Source: DASQPR01 sp963797605
Lineage (GTDB): Bacteria > Actinomycetota > Actinomycetes > Mycobacteriales > Micromonosporaceae
Direction: 5' to 3'
Length of the DNA stretch: 64,000 nt
NCBI GenBank assembly: GCA_963797605.1
Contig: CAWCPX010000005.1
Location: 620,001 to 684,000, forward strand
Within the stretch, counting starts at the first letter, position 1. Each line of letters opens with the position of its first letter. Of the stretch, positions 34,660 through 44,050 are shown in pieces. The position numbers were made by a program, and so were the translations under genes. The notes under the pieces were generated by a model, which saw nothing but the letters and a program-made list of their open reading frames with translations, made no database searches and was not told where the DNA came from.

Positions 34660-34998
34660 CTACAGGGCTTCGATGCCGCGCTCGCCCGTGCGCACCCGGA
34701 TGACCTCGTCGATCGAGGTCACCCAGACCTTGCCATCACCGATCTTGCCGGTCTTGGCCGCTTCCACGAGCGCGTCGACGATCTTGTCGACGTCGACCTC
34801 GTCGGTCACGATCTCGATGCGGATCTTCGGCAGGAACTCCACCGTGTATTCCGCACCGCGGTAGACCTCGGTGTGGCCCTTCTGCCGTCCATATCCCTGC
34901 ACCTCGCTGACGGTCAGCCCAGCGACGCCCAGCGCTTGCAGCGCCTCCTTGACCGGCTCGAGCCGGTGGGGCTTGATGACCGCGGTCACCAGTTTCAT
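34660..34998 (-). CDS. glnB: nitrogen regulatory protein PII
   Basis: 112 residues from ATG 34998 (MKLVTAVIKPHRLEPVKEAL). The T-loop carries the modification tyrosine in GAEYTVEFLPK (Y51 equivalent), and GYGRQKGHTEVYRG and VDALVEAAKTGKIGDGKVWV are the PII signatures. It senses 2-oxoglutarate and ATP/ADP and gates the Amt channel. Lies between amt and glnD with about 20 bases or less on each side, so one operon. Could equally be called glnK because it is linked to amt. Confidence 0.95.
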   Translation of the reverse strand: MKLVTAVIKPHRLEPVKEALQALGVAGLTVSEVQGYGRQKGHTEVYRGAEYTVEFLPKIRIEIVTDEVDVDKIVDALVEAAKTGKIGDGKVWVTSIDEVIRVRTGERGIEAL

Positions 34999-35018
34999 GC
35001 TCAGTCCCTCCCCACTCA

Positions 35019-36401
35019 TCAGGACGCGACGTCCGCTGATTCAAGAACCGGATCTGGATCTTCCGCTTTCCGGGCCGGAGCGCCCGCACCGACGCCGGCC
35101 AGGGCGAAGCCGCCGTGACCACCGCTCGACGGAGCGAAATCGTAGGCGCTTTCCGCGTGCTCGGCGACGTCAATGCCCTCGGTCTCCACCTCAGGAGTGA
35201 CGCGGAAGCCGATGGTCTTCTCGATCAGGAAGCCGAGCAGCAGCGCGACCACGAACGAGAACACCGTGACGATGCCACTGCAGAGCGCCTGCCGACCGAG
35301 CTGGGTGAACCCACCACCGTAGAACAGGCCCTTCGCGGAGAGGCCGTTGAACGCGGTGGTGCCGATGAGGCCGATCGAGAGCGATCCGATCCATCCACCG
35401 ACGAAGTGCACACCGAAGACGTCGAGCGAGTCGTCGACCGAGAAGCGGTACTTCAGGCTCGTCGCGAGCGCGCAGACCGCACCGGCGACCAGGCCGAGGC
35501 CGACAGCTCCGAGCGGGGAGATGTAGGCACAGGACGGGGTGATCGCGACCAGGCCGGCAACCGCACCGGACGAGGCACCGATCATCGTCGGCTTACCGTT
35601 GCGGATCCACTCGACGATGATCCAGCCGAGCAGCGCCGCCGCGGTGGCGTCCTGCGTGTTGACGAACGCGATCGCGGTCGTGGCGTCGGCGGTCAGCTCG
35701 GAACCGGCGTTGAAGCCGAACCAGCCGAACCACAGGAGGCCGGCACCCAGCGCCACCATCGGCACGTTGTGCGGTTTGAAGGTTTCCTTCGGCCAGCCGA
35801 CGCGCCGACCGAGCACGATCGCCAGCGCGAGAGCGGCCGAACCGGCGTTGATGTGCACGGCGGTGCCACCGGCGAAGTCGAGCGCGTGCAGCTTGGCACC
35901 GATGAAGCCGCCACCCCAGATCCAGTGGGCGACGGGCACGTAAACGATGGTGAACCAGCCGAACGCGAACACGAGCCAGCCCGCGAACTTCGCGCGGTCG
36001 GAGATGGAGCCGCTGATCAGGGCGACCGTGATGATGGCGAACATCATCTGGAATGCGAGCACGACGTAGGTCGGGATGCCCGTCGAGCCGTTGGTGCCCC
36101 AGAGCTCGGTGGTGAAGTTCTTGGTCCCGAGGTACTGGAAGCTGCCGATGAACTCGTTACGCGTGCCGTTCGAGTTGGTGCCGAACGCGAAGCTGAAACC
36201 GTAGATGACCCACAGTACGGAGATGAGGCCGATGCAGGAGAAGCTCATCATCATCATGTTGAGCACACTCTTGGACCGGTTCATACCACCGTAGAACAAC
36301 GCCAGACCCGGCGTCATGAGGAGAACCAGCGCGGTGGAGCACAGGAGCCACGCTGTGTTTCCAGTATCGATCGTGGGCGCATCCGCAAGCGCGGTAAGCA
36401 T
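35019..36401 (-). CDS. amt: ammonium transporter Amt
   Basis: 460 residues from ATG 36401, with GGAGG five bases upstream; the longer open frame to 36500 has no support. Eleven or so membrane helices. Amt signature DFAGGTAVHINAGSAALALAIVLGRR includes the first pore His; the second His is in VHFVGGWIGSLSIGLIG. FYGGMNRSKSVLNMMMMSF near residue 35 is also typical. First gene of amt-glnB-glnD, the nitrogen-control operon. Confidence 0.95.
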   Translation of the reverse strand: MLTALADAPTIDTGNTAWLLCSTALVLLMTPGLALFYGGMNRSKSVLNMMMMSFSCIGLISVLWVIYGFSFAFGTNSNGTRNEFIGSFQYLGTKNFTTELWGTNGSTGIPTYVVLAFQMMFAIITVALISGSISDRAKFAGWLVFAFGWFTIVYVPVAHWIWGGGFIGAKLHALDFAGGTAVHINAGSAALALAIVLGRRVGWPKETFKPHNVPMVALGAGLLWFGWFGFNAGSELTADATTAIAFVNTQDATAAALLGWIIVEWIRNGKPTMIGASSGAVAGLVAITPSCAYISPLGAVGLGLVAGAVCALATSLKYRFSVDDSLDVFGVHFVGGWIGSLSIGLIGTTAFNGLSAKGLFYGGGFTQLGRQALCSGIVTVFSFVVALLLGFLIEKTIGFRVTPEVETEGIDVAEHAESAYDFAPSSGGHGGFALAGVGAGAPARKAEDPDPVLESADVAS

Positions 36402-36724
36402 GCTGCCTCCTTGAATGAGAAGACCATCGCCCCGGCGGCAGCAGCAGCGTCGCCCAGCGCGCCGGATGAGGAGACTGTGCCGCCCGACTGTTTCGCGCAC
36501 AGTCCTTGCGTGATTTCCGACACGTATCGAAGTGTTTCCAAACGATGAACGGGTGCCATATCACCGACATCGCCAACCGTCCGCCCCGATGGCTGTCGTC
36601 TTCCCGTCCAGGAGGGCGTCAGACATGCGACAACCAGGCATCATCCGTTCAGCTACGGTCGAGGATCACGCGTCGACGGGCACCCCCGCCGTCGATGAAA
36701 GGCAGGCACGTCGCGAGGGAGATC
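36402..36724. other. amt upstream intergenic region
   Basis: About 320 bases between the divergent amt gene and the small ORF at 36725. It contains a possible GlnR-type site (36513-36538). I see no gene or RNA family here. Confidence 0.4.
36513..36538 (-). promoter_or_regulatory. possible GlnR box upstream of amt
   Basis: Read on the minus strand the stretch gives GAAAC, five bases, GATAC, six bases, GAAAT. The pair GATAC-n6-GAAAT fits the published actinobacterial GlnR half-site pattern gTnAC-n6-GaAAC with two mismatches, and another GAAAC lies one turn upstream. Position, about 110-140 bases before the amt start, is where GlnR acts in Streptomyces and mycobacteria. Confidence 0.4.
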
Positions 36725-36979
36725 ATGTCCACGTCATGCCGTCTCGTGGTTTCGTGTGTCGATTACCCGCTGGCCTGCGGGCCGCAGCGCATCGTGGTGC
36801 GCGCGTTCGACGCCGACACCCATTGCGAAGTGGCCGGTGAAGTCCTCATTAACGGGCAGCGCCGGGCCGATATGGTGACAAACCAGTCATTCAGCTGGAT
36901 TCTGGCCGCGTCCGACATGGCGATCGTCCGCGTCGACGGTTACGCGCCGGTCGCGTGCGCGCTCACCGTCGCCGCCTGA
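36725..36979 (+). CDS. hypothetical small protein
   Basis: 84 residues from ATG 36725, preceded by GAGGGAG at good spacing. Contains three Cys in the first 35 residues (SCRLVVSCVDYPLACGPQ) and reads like a compact beta-rich domain (IVVRAFDADTHCEVAGEVLINGQRRADM) with a hydrophobic C-terminus. I recognise no family; similar short sequences with PEGA-like GEVLINGQ patterns occur in envelope proteins. No membrane segment or signal peptide. Confidence 0.5.
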   Translation: MSTSCRLVVSCVDYPLACGPQRIVVRAFDADTHCEVAGEVLINGQRRADMVTNQSFSWILAASDMAIVRVDGYAPVACALTVAA

Positions 36980-37047
36980 GCGAGCTTGTCGGAGCGAACC
37001 ATGAAACAGCCGGTCCGCGCCCTGCGAAGCGGAGACGGACCTGAGCG

Positions 37048-37836
37048 TTATCGCAGCGCGGCCTCCAATGCCGCCCGCTCGGTGTCGATGACCCGCAGAT
37101 CCCGCTCCGGCCGTCGCAGATGGCCCTTCTGCACGATCCGCACGAACACCGGATCACCCGCCGCCGCCATCCGCCGGATGCCCTCGTTGTGGTCGACGAC
37201 GCGCTTGCGAATCGTGCCGACGAGCCGGGCCCGGTCCAGCGGGGTGAGGCCGTAGGCGTCCGCGAACAGCCGCAGCCGCCGTGGCCGGTCGACCGGACCC
37301 CAACCGAGCGTCGTCGCGTCACGGTCGGAGAAGATCGGCACCCACGTCCACGCGGCGTAGGCGACGTCGTAAATCCGCGAGCCGGGAGAGGCCAGATCAA
37401 AATCGATCAAGGCCAGCGATCCATCGGTACGCCAGATCATGTTGTGCGGCGCCGCGTCGTGATGACAGACGACCTCCGCGTCGGGTGGTGGCGGCCCGAA
37501 CGCGCGCCAGATCGCACCCGCCGGTGGCGCGAAGCCGTACTGCGCGTCGTGGAACATGCGGAGCGTCGTCGCGACGGCCGTCAGCGCGGCATCCGTCACC
37601 CACTGCGGACCCAACGGGTAGGAGCCGCATTCGCCCTCGATGTAGGACAGGATCTCGCGGCCACGCTCGTCGATGCCGATCGCCCGGGGAGAACCGGTGA
37701 ATCCGACGTATTCCAGGTGGCGGAGCAGGGCGTGGACCGCGGGCGTCCACGGCCCGACATTGCGACGGACTGTGTTACCGACCCGCACGACCGTGCTCGT
37801 GTTGCCACCCAGCAAAGGGATCTCGGGGTAGGTCAC
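37048..37836 (-). CDS. aminoglycoside phosphotransferase-like (APH) kinase family protein
   Basis: 262 residues with the APH/choline kinase catalytic loop VVCHHDAAPHNMIWR (Brenner motif, catalytic Asp) near residue 124 and the metal-binding LIDFDLASPGSRIYDVAYA near 142. The N-terminal lobe is short. Such proteins phosphorylate small molecules; resistance cannot be inferred. Its gene lies alone, convergent with the small ORF at 36725. Confidence 0.82.
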   Translation of the reverse strand: MTYPEIPLLGGNTSTVVRVGNTVRRNVGPWTPAVHALLRHLEYVGFTGSPRAIGIDERGREILSYIEGECGSYPLGPQWVTDAALTAVATTLRMFHDAQYGFAPPAGAIWRAFGPPPPDAEVVCHHDAAPHNMIWRTDGSLALIDFDLASPGSRIYDVAYAAWTWVPIFSDRDATTLGWGPVDRPRRLRLFADAYGLTPLDRARLVGTIRKRVVDHNEGIRRMAAAGDPVFVRIVQKGHLRRPERDLRVIDTERAALEAALR

Positions 37837-37904
37837 GGGGCACAGGCTACGCGTCGGGTGCCAGATACGGGTATCGGCAACATGTCAGTGCCCCGTGGCC
37901 GGGC

Positions 37905-38018
37905 CTTACCGCATCTCCGCCGAGGAGCGCGTCGACACTGAACCTCACTGTCCATCTCCGCCGAGGAGCGCGTCGACACTGAACCTCACTGTCCATCTCC
38001 GCCGAGGAGCGCGTCGAT
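37905..38018. repeat. three tandem copies of the ftsY 3' end, 41-bp period
   Basis: CATCTCCGCCGAGGAGCGCG starts at 37912, 37953 and 37994 with a perfect 41-base period. The third copy is the true ftsY end, whose TGA is read at 37986-37988; the two others follow downstream. The first two copies share the whole unit, including GTCGACACTGAACCTCACTG; the outermost begins with a slightly altered junction. Confidence 0.93.
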
Positions 38019-39332
38019 GAACGCCTTCGGTTCGAACGGCGCGAGATCGTCCGGCCCCTCGCCGAGACCGACGAGTTTGACGGGAATGCCGAGCTGCCGC
38101 TGGACGGCGATCACGATGCCGCCCTTCGCCGTGCCGTCCAGCTTCGTCAGCACCACCCCGGTCACGTCGACGACCTCGGTGAACACGCGTGCCTGAGTCA
38201 GCCCGTTCTGGCCGGTGGTCGCGTCGAGGATCAGCAGTGTCTCGTCGACCGGACCCTGCCGCTCGATGACACGCTTCACTTTGCCCAGCTCGTCCATCAG
38301 GCCGACCTTGTTCTGCAAACGGCCGGCCGTGTCGATGAGCACCGAGTCGACCTTGCTGTCGGTGCCCCGCTTGACCGCGTCGAACGCGACCGCGGCCGGG
38401 TCACCGCCCTCCTTGCCGCGCACGACCTCGGCGCCGACCCGGTTGCCCCACGTCGTCAGCTGTTCCGCCGCCGCCGCCCGGAACGTGTCCGCCGCTCCGA
38501 GGACCACCGAGTGCCCGTCCGCGATCAGCACCCGCGCGATCTTGCCGCAGGTCGTGGTCTTGCCGGCGCCGTTCACCCCGACGACGAGCACGACGGCCGG
38601 CCGGTCGCCGTGCGGCGTGGCCTTCAGCGAACGGTCCATACTCGGGTCGAGTTGGGCGAGCAGTTCCTCGGCCACGAGACCTCGCAGATCGACGCTCGAT
38701 TTCGTACCGAGAACACGGGTGCGCTCTTTGAGCCGTTCCACGATCTCGCGGGTCGCGTCGACGCCGACGTCCGCGCTGATCAGGGTGTCTTCGAGTTCTT
38801 CCCAGGCTTCGTCGTCGAGCCGGTCGCGCGACAGCACGGCGAGCAGACCCTTGCCGAACAGGTTCTGCGACCGCGACAGCCGGCCACGCAGCCGGACGAG
38901 CCGGCCGGTCGTCGGTGCCGGGGTCTCGATCTCGACCGGCGGCGCGGTCGGCTCGACCTCGGGCGGCGCGGTGGCCGGAGCGGGCGCGGCGGCCGGTGAG
39001 ACCGGGGCCTGCGGCGGCGCGACGCTCGGCTTGGGCCCGCCCGGCCGGGTGGTGCCCGGCTTCGCGGTGTCGGGCCGGGTGGAACCGGGTTTCGCCGTGT
39101 CCGGACGGGTGGTGCCCGGTTTGGCCGGCGCGGGCGTCTTCGCCTTGCCCGAGCCCGGCTTGGTGCCGGGCTTCGCGCGATCGGTCTCGACCTCGGCCAC
39201 GTCCGGCTCGGCCGGTGGCGCGTCGACGCTGGGCCCCCCGGAGCGGCGGCGCATCCGCGGGATCGCGGCGATGCCGGCTCCGCCGAGACCGACGGCGGCG
39301 ATGATGATCGGGACGTACTCGTGCCAACTCAT
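37986..39332 (-). CDS. ftsY: signal recognition particle receptor FtsY
   Basis: Membrane receptor for SRP. 448 residues: an N-terminal hydrophobic anchor (VPIIIAAVGLGGAGIAAIP), an acidic/Pro-rich linker with TRPDTAKPGS-type repeats (residues about 70-105), then the NG domain. G1 VNGAGKTTTCGKIA, G2 DTFRAAAAEQL, G3 DTAGRLQNK, G4 TKLDGTAKGG. It ends ALLGGDGQ inside a repeat unit that is triplicated at its 3' end. It neighbours smc as in M. tuberculosis. Confidence 0.95.
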   Translation of the reverse strand: MSWHEYVPIIIAAVGLGGAGIAAIPRMRRRSGGPSVDAPPAEPDVAEVETDRAKPGTKPGSGKAKTPAPAKPGTTRPDTAKPGSTRPDTAKPGTTRPGGPKPSVAPPQAPVSPAAAPAPATAPPEVEPTAPPVEIETPAPTTGRLVRLRGRLSRSQNLFGKGLLAVLSRDRLDDEAWEELEDTLISADVGVDATREIVERLKERTRVLGTKSSVDLRGLVAEELLAQLDPSMDRSLKATPHGDRPAVVLVVGVNGAGKTTTCGKIARVLIADGHSVVLGAADTFRAAAAEQLTTWGNRVGAEVVRGKEGGDPAAVAFDAVKRGTDSKVDSVLIDTAGRLQNKVGLMDELGKVKRVIERQGPVDETLLILDATTGQNGLTQARVFTEVVDVTGVVLTKLDGTAKGGIVIAVQRQLGIPVKLVGLGEGPDDLAPFEPKAFIDALLGGDGQ

Positions 39333-39445
39333 GGCCGCAATCCTGGCAGACGCGGGCCGCCCGTACGCGCGGCAGGCACCTCGATCACCCGAAGATCTCA
39401 GATCCGCCGCTGGTCGGTGCGACGGAAATCACGGCCGGCGACCGG

Positions 39446-40078
39446 TCAGACGCCGAACGCCGCTCGCACGTAGGGCACGTCGGACTCACCCGTGTAGCGC
39501 TGGGCGAGCAGCCCGGCCGCTCGGGCACCGGCGACGAACCGCACCGAATCGTCGACGAACAGCGTGTCGCCGGGCGCCATGTCGAGCGCTTTACACGCGG
39601 CGGCGTAGAACTCGGGGTGCGGCTTCGCGACACCGACGACCGAGGAGTTGACGACCGCGTCGAAGGCGTCGGCCAGGCCGAATTTCCGCAGGTCGCCGTC
39701 GAGCTGGTCGGTCGCGTTCGTGGCCAGGCCGACCAGGACGCCAGCGGCGCGTACGTCGCGGACCAGATCGCGTACGGACGGCACGATGTCGCCCCGATGC
39801 GTCTGCCACTCCACGACGGCCGCGGGCGACCCGAGCGCCATGCCGACGCCGGTCATCCACTCGCCCTGCGTGATCTGGCCCGTGATCGCGGGCACGAGAC
39901 GTTCCCGTTCGAACGCGGTCGCCATCAACGACCCGCCCGGCAGCCCGAACCGCTTCTCCACGTCGTCGGCCCACGCCGGATCGAAGTGCCGCAGCACGCC
40001 GTCCATGTCGATCAGCAACGCCGTCGGTCGCCGCCGCCTGCCGGTTACCGACCGATTCGCCCCCCGAGGCAGACTCAC
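39446..40078 (-). CDS. HAD family hydrolase
   Basis: 210 residues. Motif I DMDGVLRHF (D24 nucleophile, D26), motif II as GLATNATDQ near 120, motif III Lys in GVAKPHPEFYAAA near 150, and motif IV FVDDSVRFVAGARAAG near 175. This is the haloacid-dehalogenase/epoxide-hydrolase-like phosphatase subgroup; the substrate is not known. Lies between ftsY and smc. Confidence 0.88.
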   Translation of the reverse strand: MSLPRGANRSVTGRRRRPTALLIDMDGVLRHFDPAWADDVEKRFGLPGGSLMATAFERERLVPAITGQITQGEWMTGVGMALGSPAAVVEWQTHRGDIVPSVRDLVRDVRAAGVLVGLATNATDQLDGDLRKFGLADAFDAVVNSSVVGVAKPHPEFYAAACKALDMAPGDTLFVDDSVRFVAGARAAGLLAQRYTGESDVPYVRAAFGV

Positions 40079-40126
40079 GTTACGGGCTCTCCATCCACAT
40101 AGCCGTCCACGTCGTTCTTCGCCCGA

Positions 40127-43100
40127 TCAAGGCGCTGGCTGATCACCTCGGTCACGCCGGCTGCGCATCGTCACGCCGTAGAGCGCGTCGGCAACCTCCA
40201 TCGTGCGCTTCTGGTGCGTCACGATGATCAGCTGGCTGCGCTCGCGCAACTGCTGGAACAGCGTCAGCAGCCGGCCGAGGTTGACGTCGTCGAGCGCGGC
40301 TTCGACCTCGTCCATGATGTAGAACGGGCTGGGCCGGGCACGGAAGATCGCGACCAGCAGCGCGACCGAGGTCAGCGAGCGCTCGCCACCGGACAGCAGC
40401 GACAGCCGCTTGATCTTCTTGCCCGGCGGTCGCGCCTCGACCTCGACACCGGTCGTGAGCATGTCGTCGGGGTCGGTCAGCACGAGCCGGCCCTCGCCGC
40501 CGGGGAAGAGCACCCGGAAGACCTCTTCAAATTCACGAGCGGTGTCGTGGTACGCGCTCGCGAACACCTCAAGAATCCGGTCGTCCACGTCCTTCACGAC
40601 GGTGAGCAGGTCGCGACGGGTCGCCTTGAGGTCTTCGAGTTGCTCGGAGAGGAACTTGTAGCGCTCCTCCAGCGCGGCGAACTCCTCGAGCGCGAGCGGG
40701 TTGACCTTGCCCAGCAGCGTCAGGTCGCGTTCGGCCCGGGCCGCCCGCTTCTCCTGGATCGCCCGGTCGAACGGCACGCCCTGCGGCTCCGGCTCCTTCG
40801 CGGCCTCGGCGGCGGCGATTTCGACCGAGGTCGGCGGCACGAGCGAATCCGGGCCGTACTCCTCCAGCAGCGCTGTCACGTCGACGCCGAAGTCCTCGGC
40901 GGCCTTGAGTTCGAGCTGTTCCAGGCGCAGGCGCTGTTCGGCCCGGGCCACCTCGTCGCGGTGCACCGCTGACGTCAACCGCTCCAGGTCGGCGCTGAAC
41001 CGGGTCGCCGCGCCTCGCACCTCGGCCAACTCGGCCTCGCGCGTCGATCGGGCCGCCGCGACCTCGTCCCGGTGCTCCGCGGCGGCCACGATCGTGACCG
41101 CGATGCGTTCGAGTGCCATGGCGGCGCCACCGGCCACGAGCTTCGCGATCGAGGCGCCACGGGTACGCGCGGCGCGACGAGCGGCGGCACGTTCCCGGGC
41201 GGCGCGTTCGGCCGCTGCCTGCCGGGTCAGCGCGTCGGCGCGGCCGGACAGCGCTCCGACCCGTTCCTCGGCGGTGCGTACGGCCAGCCGCACCTCCATC
41301 TCGTTCTGCCGGGCGGGCGGCACGAGTGCGGCCAGCCGGTCGCGTTCGTCACTCGACGGATCGGCTTCCAGGGGCGACGACTCCGCCGCCCGGAGCCGTT
41401 CTTCGAGTTCCGTCAGTCCGGCCAGGCCCTGTTCCCGGGCGGCTTCGGCCTTCGCGCGGGCGGCACCGAGACGGTCCGCCTCGGCGCGCGCCGACCGGGC
41501 CGCGGCTCCGAGTTCGGCGAGTTTGCGAGCGGCGACGTTACGGGCGCTGTCGGCTTCGCGACGGGCCTTGTCGGCGACGACGACGGCGTCTTTGCGCGCG
41601 GCCACTTCGTCACGGGCCGCGGACAGCTGCACGCGCAACTGTTCGAGCGACGATTCGGCCATGGATCGCTGGGCACGCGCCTCGTCGACGGCGGCCTGCA
41701 CCTCGATGAAGCTCTGCGCCTTGGACGAACCACCGGCGGCGGCGTGCGAGCCGATGACGTCGCCGTCGGGCGTGACCGCGCGCAGCTGTGGATGGGTCCG
41801 GACCAGCGACGCGGCGGCGTCGAGGTCGGCCACGAGCACCACGTCCCGGAGCGCGTTCTCCAGGGCCGGGCGAAGGGAGTCGGAGCTGCGTACGACGTCG
41901 AGGGCCCAGCTCGCGCCGGCCGGCAGCGGTACGCGTTCCGGGGCGCTCCCGTGACTCGTGGAGCCGACGAGCAGCGTGGCCCGGCCGGCGTCGGCCGACT
42001 TCAGCAGCCGGAGCGCGGTCGTGACGTCGTCCACGCTCGACACGGCGACGGCGTCGGCGAGCCCACCGAGAGCGGCGGCGAGAGCGGCTTCGTGCCCGGC
42101 ATCGACGGCGAGCAGGGCGGCGACGCTTCCGAGCAGCCCCGGTACGCGGTCGGCCTCACCGAGCAACGTGCCGGCACCGTCTTTGCGGCGGAGCCCGAGC
42201 GCGAGCGCCTCTTCGCGGGCCCGCCATTCCGAGGCTTCGCGTTCGGTGACGCGTTCGCTGTCGGCCAGTTCCTTCGCTCGTGCCGCCGCCTGGTCGTGCG
42301 CCGACGACGCGGCCTGGTAGCGGGCGTCGACGTCGGTCTCACCGGCATCGAGGTATTCGGCGGCGGCCTCGGCCATCTCGTACTGCTCTTCGGCCACCTC
42401 GGCCCGGGCCCGGGCCTCATCGAGCGCGCCCGAGTGCCGGGCGATCTCCTCCTCGGCCGCGTGTGCCCGGGTCCGAGCGGCATCGACCTGGCCGCTCAGC
42501 TTGGCCAGGCCCTCGCGGCGGTCCGCGATCGCTTTGACGGCGGTGACGAGTTCGCGTTCGGCGGCGGCGAGCGCGTGTTCGAGCTGCTGACGGCTCGCGA
42601 CGGCCTCGGCGAGATGGCGTTCGTCGCTGGCGAGCGCGGCCCGGAGCGCGGCGTCCTGCTCACGGATCTTCTGTGCTTCCGCGACGAGCTGCTCGGGATC
42701 GCGGCCCGGGCGTTCCTCTTCCACTTCGGACGACAGATGCCGCAGGCGCTCGGACGCGAGTTGCTCGGTGGATCGGAAGCGCTCCTGAAGTGCGGAAAGC
42801 TCGTACCACGTCTGCTGTGCCTTTTCGAGCACCGGCTGGTCGCTCGCGTGCGCGCGTTCGAGGCCGGCCAGGCGTTGCTGCACCTCGGCGAGCTCGGCTT
42901 CGACGCGGGAGCGGTGCTCGCGCATCGCGGTCTCGTCGGCGATCTCTTTTGTCAGCGTGTCGCGCAGCGTCGCCAGGTCGTCGGCGAGCAGGCGCAGACG
43001 GCTGTCGCGCAGGTCCATCTGGATGCTCGCGGCGCGGCGGGCCACCTCGGCCTGCTTGCCGAGCGGCTTGAGCTGGCGCCGCAACTCGGTGGTGAGGTCG

Positions 43101-43675
43101 GTCAGGCGGTTGAGGTTCACGCCCATCGCGTCGAGCTTGCGCAGCGCCTTCTCTTTGCGCTTGCGGTGTTTGAGCACGCCGGCGGCCTCTTCGATGAAGG
43201 CGCGGCGCTCTTCGGGCTTCGCGTGCAGCACGGCGTCGAGCTGGCCCTGGCCGACGATGACGTGCATTTCCCGGCCGATGCCGGAGTCGGAGAGCAGGTC
43301 CTGGATGTCGAGCAGCCGGCAGGCGTCGCCGTTGATCTCGTAGGCGCTCTCGCCGGAGCGGAACATGCGCCGGGTGATGGAGACCTCGGTGTACTCGATC
43401 GGCAGCGCGCCGTCGGCGTTGTCGATGGTGAGCGTGACCTCGGCGCGGCCGAGCGGTGCCCGGCCGGTGGTGCCGGCGAAGATCACGTCTTCCATCTTGC
43501 CGCCGCGCAGAGCCTTCGCACCCTGCTCGCCCAGCACCCATGAGATCGCGTCGATCACGTTGGACTTGCCGGAACCGTTCGGCCCCACCACGCAGGTGAT
43601 GCCGGGTTCCAGCCGCAACGTCGTCGCGGACGCGAAGGACTTGAAGCCCTTCACCGTCAAGCTTTTCAGGTGCAC
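40127..43675 (-). CDS. smc: chromosome segregation protein SMC
   Basis: 1182 residues, normal for bacterial SMC. Walker A GPNGSGKSNVIDAI (about 32-45), Q-loop region, two long Glu/Ala/Arg-rich coiled coils, a hinge around 510-650 (VPGLLGSVAALLAVD... VTPDGDVIGSHAAAGGS), ABC signature LSGGERSLTSVALLVAI near 1090 and Walker B FYIMDEVEAALDD. It works with ScpA/ScpB, not in this window. Despite its length the frame is unbroken, in contrast to neighbours from 47 kb on. Confidence 0.96.
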   Translation of the reverse strand: MHLKSLTVKGFKSFASATTLRLEPGITCVVGPNGSGKSNVIDAISWVLGEQGAKALRGGKMEDVIFAGTTGRAPLGRAEVTLTIDNADGALPIEYTEVSITRRMFRSGESAYEINGDACRLLDIQDLLSDSGIGREMHVIVGQGQLDAVLHAKPEERRAFIEEAAGVLKHRKRKEKALRKLDAMGVNLNRLTDLTTELRRQLKPLGKQAEVARRAASIQMDLRDSRLRLLADDLATLRDTLTKEIADETAMREHRSRVEAELAEVQQRLAGLERAHASDQPVLEKAQQTWYELSALQERFRSTEQLASERLRHLSSEVEEERPGRDPEQLVAEAQKIREQDAALRAALASDERHLAEAVASRQQLEHALAAAERELVTAVKAIADRREGLAKLSGQVDAARTRAHAAEEEIARHSGALDEARARAEVAEEQYEMAEAAAEYLDAGETDVDARYQAASSAHDQAAARAKELADSERVTEREASEWRAREEALALGLRRKDGAGTLLGEADRVPGLLGSVAALLAVDAGHEAALAAALGGLADAVAVSSVDDVTTALRLLKSADAGRATLLVGSTSHGSAPERVPLPAGASWALDVVRSSDSLRPALENALRDVVLVADLDAAASLVRTHPQLRAVTPDGDVIGSHAAAGGSSKAQSFIEVQAAVDEARAQRSMAESSLEQLRVQLSAARDEVAARKDAVVVADKARREADSARNVAARKLAELGAAARSARAEADRLGAARAKAEAAREQGLAGLTELEERLRAAESSPLEADPSSDERDRLAALVPPARQNEMEVRLAVRTAEERVGALSGRADALTRQAAAERAARERAAARRAARTRGASIAKLVAGGAAMALERIAVTIVAAAEHRDEVAAARSTREAELAEVRGAATRFSADLERLTSAVHRDEVARAEQRLRLEQLELKAAEDFGVDVTALLEEYGPDSLVPPTSVEIAAAEAAKEPEPQGVPFDRAIQEKRAARAERDLTLLGKVNPLALEEFAALEERYKFLSEQLEDLKATRRDLLTVVKDVDDRILEVFASAYHDTAREFEEVFRVLFPGGEGRLVLTDPDDMLTTGVEVEARPPGKKIKRLSLLSGGERSLTSVALLVAIFRARPSPFYIMDEVEAALDDVNLGRLLTLFQQLRERSQLIIVTHQKRTMEVADALYGVTMRSRRDRGDQPAP

Positions 43676-44050
43676 GATGCTCCGGTCGTCAGGTGCGGTT
43701 TAACGGTTACGCGTCGGGGTGTGCCACGGTCATCGTGTGCCCCGGACATGGTGCGGCCATGCGTGAGAAAGACCACCCCCAAACGCGAGGGTACCTGGAC
43801 CGCACCTCTCGCGCATAAGCCGACCTGGGCCGCGGTCCACAACGTGACTCCGCCTCTGGTAAATACAACGCGCGCCGAACCTGGAAGGTGTCGGCGCGCT
43901 CAAGGGGTGTTACTCAGTGTTCAGTTGTCGCTACGTGTTCAGTTGCTACGTGTTCAGTTGTAGCTAACCGGGAGGGCCGGCCGCAGCGGTGTCTACTGCG
44001 GCCTTCCGGCGACCGGACGATTACCGGGCACCGAGGATCGAGCGTGCGGC
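43676..44050. other. intergenic region with two hairpins and a 15-bp direct repeat
   Basis: Between smc and the small coiled-coil gene (both minus). Stem GCGCGCCGA/TCGGCGCGC at 43870-43899 and stem GGCCGCAG/CTGCGGCC at 43979-44003 are candidate terminators for the small gene. CTACGTGTTCAGTTG is directly repeated at 43931 and 43946 with a partial third copy before. No coding sequence supported. Confidence 0.6.

Noticed and set aside
37048..37836. Aminoglycoside resistance gene
   Set aside because: Only the general APH kinase fold is visible; such chromosomal homologs are common and mostly of unknown substrate.
37912..38018. CRISPR array at the ftsY 3' end
   Set aside because: The 41-bp units are contiguous with no unique spacers, and one unit is part of the gene.
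41072..43543. 823-codon plus-strand open frame opposite smc
   Set aside because: High-GC antisense shadow of an intact, well-conserved gene; composition is Gly/Arg/Val rich without motifs.
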